NCBI GenBank assembly: GCA_025716855.1
Contig: JAIXMQ010000008.1
Coordinates: forward strand, 1-64,000
DNA: 64,000 nt
Direction of reading: 5' to 3'
Origin: Pilaira anomala
Taxonomy: Eukaryota; Mucoromycota; Mucoromycetes; Mucorales; Mucoraceae
Part shown: positions 56,096 to 64,000 of the stretch, piece after piece
How positions within the stretch are numbered: the stretch's first letter is position 1
Layout of the letters: the number at the start of each line of letters is the position of its first letter
The notes under the pieces: generated by a model
Database searches by the model: none
What the model saw: only the letters and a program-made list of their open reading frames with translations
Told to the model about the DNA's origin: nothing
Translations under genes and position numbers: made by a program

Positions 56096-59000
56096 TTAGA
56101 TATCATCAAACATGTTCTGAGGTGGTGGCGTAGGTGAGAGACGACTGACGCCATCAAATCTAGCAAATGGTGAAGCGTTACTATTATGACTTGGTTGACG
56201 ATTAATGCGATTAAAATCCACTAAGAATGGACTAGGCGTATTGGATCTTGATGGAATGTCCTCTTCAGTTAATTCTATTGTTCTAACATCTTTATAAGAT
56301 CTATCGTTTGTTATAGAGCTACCACCCGTAGAAGAAGGGCGTCCAAGTACTCGTCCGGTGCTATGCGAGGGTGAAGGATGATCATAAGTGGATATATTAT
56401 TCTCTGGCTCTGCTATTTTTGGAGGAGGAGGAGGAGGAGGAGAAGGAGAAGGAGATGATGTGTTATTGTTCTCGGAATGAGTAATCTTTGAACCAAACAA
56501 TCCCCCTAATTTATGTTTCACTGTATCACCAAACGACATTAAATTTGTTTTTAATTGCATTGAATCTGTATGATCATTTTGATTTTCATTGACTGATAAT
56601 GCGGATGAATCAGAAGAAGTAGGTGAATGGTCTCTATAATTTGAATGATGCTGTTGTTGACTTGTTCTTCCGGATAAAATTTCGTCTACTCTTCTATCAC
56701 GCTCCGTTCGTAATGTATCGGGTGGGCTTGCACGGTGATACTTTTTATTCGTATATTCCTAATTTTATCTCATGTGAATATCAATTCCATATCAGTACCT
56801 GTAATCTTTCTTACCCTATTTCGAGCCGTATGTGTAATGACCCTTGCACTCGGATTGATTTCACGTTCTTTAGCTCTTCGTTCTAATAATAATAATAATA
56901 TAAGCATTTCACGACAATAAAATCCCTTTTCACTTTTTTTTTGTGTGTTTTACCTTCTTGAATAAGCTTTGCTCCTTCTTCGTAATCTGCATCTAATAAT
57001 CCTCCGTTATTCGCCTCTGGATCTTCTTGATTGTCGTCATCACTGCCTTCATAGGGATTTTTAATTCCGCAAAATCCAAGACAACGACCTTGAATATTAA
57101 ATAATAACGAAAGTGAAGGGATCAAGATAATAATCGGGAACCAGTCTGTAAAGGAACCTAGAAACTTGATGAGTTCTGTCTTTCCCATAAACTAAATCAA
57201 ATCCGTCAGTGAACAATCGTCGATAATAACAGCAAAAAGTACTCACAGTAGTAAACACAGCTTTACTAACACCTGGTGCATCTACAGCTAAATTGATATA
57301 ATTGTAGCATAATGGTGCCCTATTTTTAAATTTTTAGTATGCTTAACAGCGATAATAACGATTCACTTACATCATTTTACACATGTAACTCGTGAACCAT
57401 AATAAACTATTTTCATCCGTATGATGATTTGGTATAAGTAAATATAAATTAAAAAACCTGATTTTAAACAAGGACGAATAAACACAAATACACATGTAAA
57501 GTAGTGTAAAGAAGGCCATAATCTAATAAAATATGTTGAGTATATGTCTATCCCGTATATATATTTCTTTTCTTAGACTTACTTCTAATGCCGCATAATT
57601 TGTTCCACATGCATTTAAAGCATAATATGCAATTGATAGAATTGCTGGTCTTCTGACATTAAATGTTAACTCAGACCAAATGATGCACACACTAATACAA
57701 GAGAAAAACACTGCCAAAATCTTGTATAAATTGGGGGAGATTCGTAAGACCCACCACCATTCCATTGTAGAAACAAATTTTGTCCATAATGTTTCTTCCT
57801 TCTTGTGCCTTAAAGTTGAAACGAATTTACTATACAAGAATCATTAGTCCAAATAAATCTTACTTCATTCTGTATTTATATCCCTCTTTACCGATCGCTT
57901 TTATCCTTATTGTTGATAACATCTTGAAGATAGAATGCATCACTCAATAAATTATTCCATAACCTAAAATATAATAAAAATTAAGTCTCTTGTCCGTTCA
58001 TGACCCCCCAGAAAAAAAAACTTACGCGTTCTTTCTATCCCTTATACGAATTGCTAATATCATTCGTTTTGAAAGATCAACTAAATATTCTTCTGTCAAA
58101 TCTCTAGGTACAATGAATGAATTGTTTCTTTCCCCATAAGTTTCATGAAGCACAAAAGGAAATCTTCTAACCATCGTGTTTATACAATATCTAATCTCTG
58201 GAATTTCCATCATCGTTCGCTTTGATATAGCATTCATAGTCTATTAAAAATGAAACATGTTATATAGTTACCTTTAATCTTTTTTCTATCTTTTGTCTTA
58301 CTTTAGCTAATTCGTTAAACTCTAATTCACTATCTAAACATTCTTCTTTTAATTTAGTAGCATTTGCATAATGTTGATGTAAATGACGGTCATAACTTCC
58401 AGAATACCATAAAGTACGAGGCACAGATACTAATCCATATCCCATAAATACAATAACTAGGAATAAACCCCAACTATTGGCCGCTGCCATAACATAACTT
58501 TGAATTCCTTCTCTAAAATGTGACAATTTTTGCATAAATTATCAAACAAAATTGAAATAGTAGATTTTTCTTACCTAGTAGTCAATCCACTTCCAAAGAT
58601 CAAATATACTAATCCAATAATTCCCACAATAACATACATGGAGTAGAATCGAATATTAACATTGACTGCTGACTTGAGTCGTTTAGTTATAGTAAAGTCA
58701 CCAGTATTCACGTAAGCTTGCATCATTGGAATTGTAAACCTAATTCAAATGTTTTAATCTAGACGTTTGATAGTCTCATTAGTCTCTATTTATTTTACCA
58801 TGTTAAGCAGAACGAAGTCCAATATATGACTCTCCAAGCAACAAACAGAAAGGATTGGGACACATAAGCAAATGGAACTCTGCCCTTTTTATCGTCATGA
58901 ACAGTCTAAAAAAAAAAGCAATGAATACACGATATTCTAGAAAAAAAAAGACTCAAACTTACAGATGCCAAGTCAAGTGGTAGCAAAAAGACAATCCAGA

Positions 59001-59205
59001 AAGGAAAGAACCATCCAATAGTACAAGCGATAGTAACGTACCAAGCTTGTTTCTTTATATTACCAAATCTTGATAATATAAATACAACAATAACAAATAA
59101 TAAACTAGTGGCAAAGATTAAAGGGGCCCAATCGCTTTTATGAATAACAGGTATATCCGGTAAAGGGGTTGTATCTGGTGGTATAATAGGTATATTTTCA
59201 TCCAT
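56096..59205 (-). CDS. LMBR1 domain-containing protein 2 (LMBD2), 12 exons
   Basis: Exons 59205-58963, 58905-58799, 58739-58575, 58512-58272, 58240-58026, 57963-57892, 57829-57583, 57522-57371, 57319-57247, 57191-56954, 56882-56815 and 56740-56096 all join in phase to 821 residues. About nine membrane helices span two thirds of the protein. LMBD2 phrases include FFPFWIVFLLPLDLAS, NSWGLFLVIVFMGYGLVSVP, LVHHHT-like PNHHTDENSLLWF, and ILAVFFSCISVCIIWSELTF. After the membrane part come an acidic KNPYEGSDDDNQEDPEANNG and a basic/Pro/Ser-rich tail with LGGLFGSK. LMBD2 proteins are multipass membrane proteins, in animals linked to GPCR regulation; the fungal role is poorly known. The sixth intron was placed at the acceptor that restores the frame to DRKFVSTLRHKK. 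Confidence 0.9.
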
Positions 59206-59728
59206 TACTTAATAGATATTTTAGGTAAAAGAAAGAAAAAAAAAAAAAAAAAGAGTCCAAACAAAAAATTCAGTCTAAAAATGAGCACTCACCACTTTTA
59301 GTAATAAAATCCCGCGCGATTGTATACAGAGTCTACAGAACTTTTGCATTACAAAATAATTGATGTCTTTAACAATTTACTTTAAAAAGTAAGTGAATGT
59401 ACCGTCATCCAATATTTGTCCGTTTACTTCCCAAATCGGAAAGCCACGTAGTTGGGGATCATGTTAGCGTCAGATGCTATATGTTGTGAAGATCGGTGAA
59501 AACCTCACTGTTTTATGTTTGTCTGACTGTACAACCTACAATAGATTATTCTATTTTGTAAACTGAGAACACGTACATTACCTTCTTTGTACAGCGTAGT
59601 TATAATATCTGGGTAATGGGAGCACGAAAAATTAATTGACAGATATAAAAAGGATGATATCATTTTTCCCTTTTCCCATTTTTCTTTCTGTTTTATCATT
59701 ATTAATTTTAAAATTAAAATAAGATAAA
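59206..59728. other. Divergent promoter region
   Basis: This 523-bp interval lies between the LMBD2 and quinone-reductase-like starts. It is AT-rich with an A run next to the LMBD2 start and no protein-like frame. Confidence 0.5.
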
Positions 59729-60811
59729 ATGCCTTACACTACAATTCCTGAAACAATGCATGGTGTTCAAGTAATCAAATATGGTATATCAGAAGATTCT
59801 CTTATATACAGTAAAGAAGTACCAGTACCAAAACTTAAAACAAAAACACAGGTATTGATTCGTGTCAAAGCAGCTGGTGTAAATCCAGTAGATGCTAAAG
59901 CAGCTTCTGGAAATATGAAACTTGCCACAATCACTGCTAGATTCCCATTTGTACCAGGCGCTGATTACGCCGGTGTGATTGTAGCCATGGGCGAAAAAGT
60001 GACTGATTTCGAATTAGGTGACGAAGTGTTTGGTTCACAAGAATATCCTTTTGGTATGGATGGTTCATATGCACAATACATTTTAATTGATACAGCAAAA
60101 GCAGCTATTGCCAAAAAACCACAAGAACTTTCATTTGAACAAGCTGCATCTGCAGGTATTGCAGTCATGACTGCATACCAAGGAATTATAACAAATGGCG
60201 GTATCGATGAATCTAATAAACATCAAAGAAGAAATATTTTGATTATTGGCGCCTCTGGCGGTGTCGGCAGTTACGGTGTTCAAATAGCAAAGATACTAAA
60301 TCACCAAAATAATGTGATTGGTATCTGTAGTGAAAAGAATGTAGAATATGTTAAATCATTGGGTGCCGATAGAGTGATTAATTACCGGGATCAAGAGAAT
60401 TATGAGATGTTTATCAATGAAAATATCCCATTTGATGTTATACTTGATTGTGTGGGTGGTGATGATTATTATAAACGATTGGGCCCATTATTAACAAAAG
60501 ACGGTATCTTCTCCTCTGCGGTGGGTCCTGTCGCTCATGCTGGCTCAACAAATCTCGGTCTGATGGATTTTGGCTCGATTGCTGGTAATATTTTCTGTAA
60601 AAAGCTGTTTGGAACTCATCGTTATGATATGATTACTTCTCTCCCTTATAAAGATTTCAAGGATAAAATAGCTCCATTCTTCAAAAACCTCGAAGTACGT
60701 GGTACAGTTCAAGATGATGAAAATATTATTCCCTTAAAAGATGTTCATAAAGCATTTGAAAAGATCAAATCACATCGTACAGTTGGAAAGATTGTACTTT
60801 CAGTTGATTAA
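59729..60811 (+). CDS. Medium-chain dehydrogenase/reductase, quinone oxidoreductase-like (no zinc)
   Basis: A single uninterrupted frame of 360 residues. The N-terminal GroES-like part has AGVNPVDAKAASGNM and PGADYAGVIVAMGEKV; the cofactor part has ILIIGASGGVGSYGVQIAK (Rossmann motif) and SLGADRVINYRDQ. The Cys/His zinc ligands of alcohol dehydrogenases are absent, as in quinone oxidoreductase/zeta-crystallin and RTN4IP1-type enzymes. NADPH-dependent reduction of quinones or enones is the likely reaction. The substrate is not knowable from sequence. The C-terminus FEKIKSHRTVGKIVLSVD is the usual end for this family. It converges on the EXPERA gene with 33 bp between stops. Confidence 0.85.
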   Translation: MPYTTIPETMHGVQVIKYGISEDSLIYSKEVPVPKLKTKTQVLIRVKAAGVNPVDAKAASGNMKLATITARFPFVPGADYAGVIVAMGEKVTDFELGDEVFGSQEYPFGMDGSYAQYILIDTAKAAIAKKPQELSFEQAASAGIAVMTAYQGIITNGGIDESNKHQRRNILIIGASGGVGSYGVQIAKILNHQNNVIGICSEKNVEYVKSLGADRVINYRDQENYEMFINENIPFDVILDCVGGDDYYKRLGPLLTKDGIFSSAVGPVAHAGSTNLGLMDFGSIAGNIFCKKLFGTHRYDMITSLPYKDFKDKIAPFFKNLEVRGTVQDDENIIPLKDVHKAFEKIKSHRTVGKIVLSVD

Positions 60812-60844
60812 AATAATAAATAAAACTCTTTTATTTTATTTTAT

Positions 60845-61528
60845 CTATTGGATTTTAGCTGATTTTTTAATTGTAGGAGTAGCAGTAGTACGTGTAGGTT
60901 CAGGCAAATGCAAATATGAGTTGACTCGAATGAATGAATCAATTACCATAATAATTGGTAAAAAGAAATAGGGCGCATAGAAACCAAATAAAACCAATCT
61001 TTCAGCTTGATTGAGATTATAGCTGGGATTAAATAAAACTTCGATAAGTGTAGGTAAAACTGTGGTTGCAACATGTGCGCCATAAACTATTTTAGAAAGA
61101 TTAGATTTTTGAGCGTTTTTACAAATATTAAAACGATAAAAACTTACTGGCAAGAGGAAGGCGAATGTACTTAGAACCTTTTCCAAATTAATTTTATTAA
61201 TACTGTGGTACAAGCAATGTTTTTTTTATATTATATTTTTACCTTTTACAAGACCTACACAAGCGATGAAGAAGAATGGTAATTGCACAACTAATTCACA
61301 ATAGATGAAGGATCTGAACCAATAAAGGGGAGTAGTACTACCCATGAAGGGGTCTTTAAAGCTATCAAGATAAAAGCTTAAAACATCAGATAAAGCTTTG
61401 GGAACCCAATGAGGTGGATAGAACAATTGAAAGTCGATACTTAAAGTAACGGGGATATGTGTAGCGAAATAAATAAAGTAGATTAAATCTAAAGGACGGG
61501 AAAAAATACTCTTCTTTTCTACTGCCAT
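60845..61528 (-). CDS. EXPERA-domain membrane protein, TMEM97/sigma-2 receptor-like
   Basis: Three exons, 61528-61243, 61177-61148 (30 nt) and 61086-60845, give 185 residues. I take ATG 61528 (MAVEKKSIFSRPLDLIY). An ATG 33 bases earlier would add only basic residues. Four membrane helices: LDLIYFIYFATHIPVTLSID, then FRSFIYCELVVQLPFFFIAC, then IYGAHVATTVLPTLIEVLF, and FFLPIIMVIDSFIRV. The tiny exon supplies SKYIRLPLA before IYGAHVA. This is the layout of TMEM97, an ER protein of sterol and NPC1 handling that binds sigma-2 ligands. EXPERA proteins also include EBP and TM6SF2. The basic tail ends PTIKKSAKIQ and could be an ER-retrieval signal (KxAKxQ does not fit KKxx exactly). Confidence 0.85.
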
Positions 61529-61815
61529 GTTTTTTTTTTCTTTACTTTTTGAAAAGAACACGATAAAAAAAATGAATTACTTTTTTGTTTATTTGTTTAC
61601 ATTGTATTGGTGGGGTATACAGTCACACACACAATACCTCTTTCATACAGCGACTACAGAAGATTCTTTTTTTTTTTTAATAGTCTCTGATGCATTTAAA
61701 TAAAAGGAACAAATAGTGTTCTCCTGGTGCCATCAAAAGTGCGTTTTAACTTTTTTTCTTTTAGGTATTACTTTATTAGTATGGATATTGTACACTATAT
61801 ATCTCACTCAAGTTT

Positions 61816-62914
61816 TCAAGGTTTGATGACCACCTTTAAACCAGTTCCAGCCAAAAAGACCTTCCAAGCTTCATCAAACTCGCTCAATTTAAATGAATGA
61901 GAAACTAAAGCGCTCCAGTCTACCTTATTTTCTCCCAAAATTTTGACAGCACGATCGATACCATAAGGGTTGGTATAAGTAGAGGTAATTGTTAGCTCTT
62001 TTCTGTAGATATCAAAAGGAGAAATAGAGACACGATCTTCAACCTTGGCAACACCGACCCAAACAACAATACCACCGGCTTTTGCAAAATTAACAGCATC
62101 TTCTGCTGTATTAGGACGACCAACACACTCAAATACAACATCGTATCCTTCACCAAGGGTTCCATCTACAGGAGGAAGTACACCAGGAGCATAAGCCTCG
62201 GAAGCACCAAAGATCTCAAGTGCCTTTTGACGTCTCATCTCATTTGGTTCTATGACTGTAACACGTCCTCCACTATTGGATGCAAGAGCAATAGCCATTA
62301 AACCAATAGGTCCAGCCCCAATTACAAGAACTGAGTCCCCAGTCTTAATCTTACCTTGATCAATTGCGTGTACGACACAAGAGAGTGGCTCAGCTAAAGA
62401 AGCAACTTCAGCTGTTACATTGGAGGGTACAGCTATCACTGCACGAGCAGGGACAGAAACATACTGAGACATACCACCATCAACAGTAACACCAATACAG
62501 AACAGATGATTGCACAAATGATACTTTTGATTACGACAAAATGCACATTGATTACAAGGCATATTAGGATCGATAGATACTAAATCGCCAACTTTAACGA
62601 GTGCTTTTGTATCAGGATGGATCTCTTGTACATAACCGGAAAATTCATGCCCGATAACAACCTTCTTAGTAGCGTGAGGGGTCTCACCACGGCTGATATG
62701 TAAATCAGTACCTTTTTTTTTGTAAGAGAAAAAGAATGTAAGAATAAACATAGTTATACGCGTTTTTTTTTTTTAAAACTTTACCACAAATACCAGAAGC
62801 AGCTACCTTGACTAAAACTTCTCCAGGCATCACAGTAGGAATATCCTTCTTCATTAATTCGATACCACCTACATTTTGCCAGCTAGCAACCTTCATTTCT
62901 TTAGAAGTACACAT
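61816..62914 (-). CDS. Zinc-dependent medium-chain dehydrogenase (sorbitol/polyol-type)
   Basis: Two exons, 62914-62785 and 62711-61816, give 341 residues. Catalytic zinc ligands are the Cys in ASGICGTDLHI, the His/Glu in IGHEFSG and a Glu in SLAEPLSC. The structural zinc loop is CNQCAFCRNQKYHLC, with four cysteines. The cofactor site is VLVIGAGPIGLMAIALA, and the sequence IEPNEMRRQKA after it fits an NAD(H) enzyme. SLAEPLSCVVHAID and DVVFECVGRP are usual in sorbitol, xylitol and arabinitol dehydrogenases and related polyol enzymes. The exact substrate is uncertain (sorbitol, arabinitol or butanediol). The glycine at the intron (ICG) is split by splicing. It is divergent from an aquaporin gene. 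Confidence 0.88.
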
Positions 62915-63308
62915 TTTAACAAGTCAATAGATAATATTTTTTTTAAAAAAAAAAAAAATATTAAAAAAAGTTTTAAACAAACAGAAACTTTTAAATAATG
63001 TTTCGGAAGGTAACTAATTTAGCTTTTTATGCAAAAAGTCCGATTGGCGGATTTCACTTTCGAGATTTCCCAGACGTCACTAAACACCCGAAAATAGGGG
63101 GTAGAAAAAAAAAACTTAACATTTGTAAACTGTTGACGTTATGCCATCATTGATTGTAGTGATGTCAAAAAAATTAATTATACGAGGGACTTTAGCAAAC
63201 GGCAATTAACCTAGTTTGTTTCTTGTTACATGTATAAATATGGATCCCTGATATATCTAAAGCTCTTTTTTTTTTCAATTTATTCTTTTTTTACTGAAAA
63301 GTAATAAT
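62915..63308. other. Divergent promoter region of dehydrogenase and aquaporin
   Basis: This 394-bp interval lies between two divergent starts. It has an A run at 62944-62958 and T-rich sequence before the aquaporin start. The association with a polyol-type enzyme and a channel could reflect osmolyte-related co-regulation, but this is only a guess. Confidence 0.45.
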
Positions 63309-64000
63309 ATGAGACCACTTTCAGATATTATGGGTGCCAATAGGGGCCCACCTCCAAATACAATTGTAGACGCCAAAGCGGCAGTTGGTGAATTTATCGG
63401 TATGACTGTCTTCATTTTTCTTGCTTTATCAGGTGTTCAAGGCGACCTTGAAGCACCAACTGGAATTGCACATGATCTTGGCATAACTCCATCTCAAATC
63501 CAAAGTATTGCTCTCAGTTTCGGTGTAGGCGTAACAGTTGCTCTTTTTATTAGTGGCCCCATATCTGGTGGTGTTCTTAACCCTGCCATCTTGTTGAGTT
63601 TAATGATTTCTGGTAATATTAATTGGCTCCGTGGCATCTTTTATTTTATTGCTCAAATGGGTGGTGCTATCCTGGGTGCATATTTCTCTAATTTCGTCAC
63701 AGCACATGAATTACAAGGTGTTAATTTATTGAATCCGGGATTTAATTACGCACAAGGTTTCTTTGCAGAATTACTTTTAACTTGTTGTCTTTGTCTTACT
63801 GTGTTGTTTGTTATTGTTGACAAGACTTCATTAGCTGATTTTGCTCCATTTGTGGTTGGTACTGCTATCTTCATATGCCATTTGATCGGTGCACCTATTG
63901 ATGGCACATCTATTAACCCTGCTCGTTCATTTGCTGCTTCTCTTGTCACAGGTAAATGGGCAAACCATTGGATTTTCTGGTTTGGCCCTTTAATTGGTGC
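63309..64000 (+). CDS. Aquaporin (MIP family), cut by window end
   Basis: The frame is open from ATG 63309 to the window edge: 230 complete codons and no intron. Five or more membrane helices are visible. The first NPA box is in SGPISGGVLNPAILLSLMIS and the second in IGAPIDGTSINPARSF. FICHLIGAPID has a His at the position typical of water-selective aquaporins, and NPARSF lacks the Asp that follows NPAR in aquaglyceroporins. An orthodox water channel of the plasma membrane is therefore most likely. The N-terminus is short (MRPLSDIMGANRGPPPNTIV), unlike the long regulatory tails of yeast Fps1. The last helix and the C-terminus lie beyond the window. Confidence 0.93.
   Translation, partial: MRPLSDIMGANRGPPPNTIVDAKAAVGEFIGMTVFIFLALSGVQGDLEAPTGIAHDLGITPSQIQSIALSFGVGVTVALFISGPISGGVLNPAILLSLMISGNINWLRGIFYFIAQMGGAILGAYFSNFVTAHELQGVNLLNPGFNYAQGFFAELLLTCCLCLTVLFVIVDKTSLADFAPFVVGTAIFICHLIGAPIDGTSINPARSFAASLVTGKWANHWIFWFGPLIG

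Overview
This is a window of AT-rich fungal nuclear DNA. Genes are closely spaced in places, most carry several introns of about 55-90 bp with GT...AG ends, and homopolymer A/T runs are very common. The gene content (Ssk1-like response regulator, AcuK/ERT1 zinc-cluster factor, Con7-like C2H2 factor, ATP phosphoribosyltransferase, DPBB secreted protein, Sco1, LMBD2) is fungal. Together with Tc1/mariner and Fanzor remnants and the low GC it points to an early-diverging fungus, most likely Mucoromycota (Mucorales-like). The species cannot be named from sequence alone. Gene models were assembled by reading splice sites and checking that the frame continues across each join.

Layout. 1-8.7 kb is repeat-rich. 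Two inverted copies of a Tc1-type (DD34E) transposase 3' end flank a 215-bp tandem repeat array and a six-exon gene with a PD-(D/E)XK-like signature. Then come a lysophosphatidate acyltransferase, V-ATPase subunit f (three short exons), a degraded Fanzor C-terminus and the frameshifted N-terminal half of a Tc1-like transposase. 10-22.6 kb is a dense block: two hypothetical genes, an HSL-family esterase, a Sog2-like protein, an oxidoreductase-like mitochondrial protein with a 15-nt microexon, RACK1, HIS1 and AcuK/ERT1 (head to head, with a Gcn4-type site between), and a secreted DPBB protein. 24.6-42.9 kb holds a CUE/CCCH/SMR protein, a Con7-like factor, the proteasome chaperone PSMD10/Nas6, a RING E3, a coiled-coil protein, a fused pseudo-histidine kinase/Ssk1 response regulator, an MTH1-type Nudix hydrolase, SUMO and SCO1. 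43-47.8 kb and 49.6-55.7 kb are gene-poor; they contain a tRNA-Asn and scattered coding-like relics. 55.7-64 kb carries LMBD2 (12 exons), two medium-chain dehydrogenases, an EXPERA/TMEM97-like protein and an aquaporin cut by the window end.

These are mostly unlinked housekeeping and signalling functions, not one pathway. Four head-to-head pairs (HIS1/AcuK, SUMO/SCO1, LMBD2/quinone reductase-like, sorbitol-type dehydrogenase/aquaporin) share intergenic regions of about 400-600 bp that are likely bidirectional promoters. The least ordinary items are the composite Tc1/nuclease structure at the left end, the Fanzor-mariner relic, the Ssk1 regulator fused to a membrane pseudokinase, and the 17-bp stem in the first RACK1 intron.
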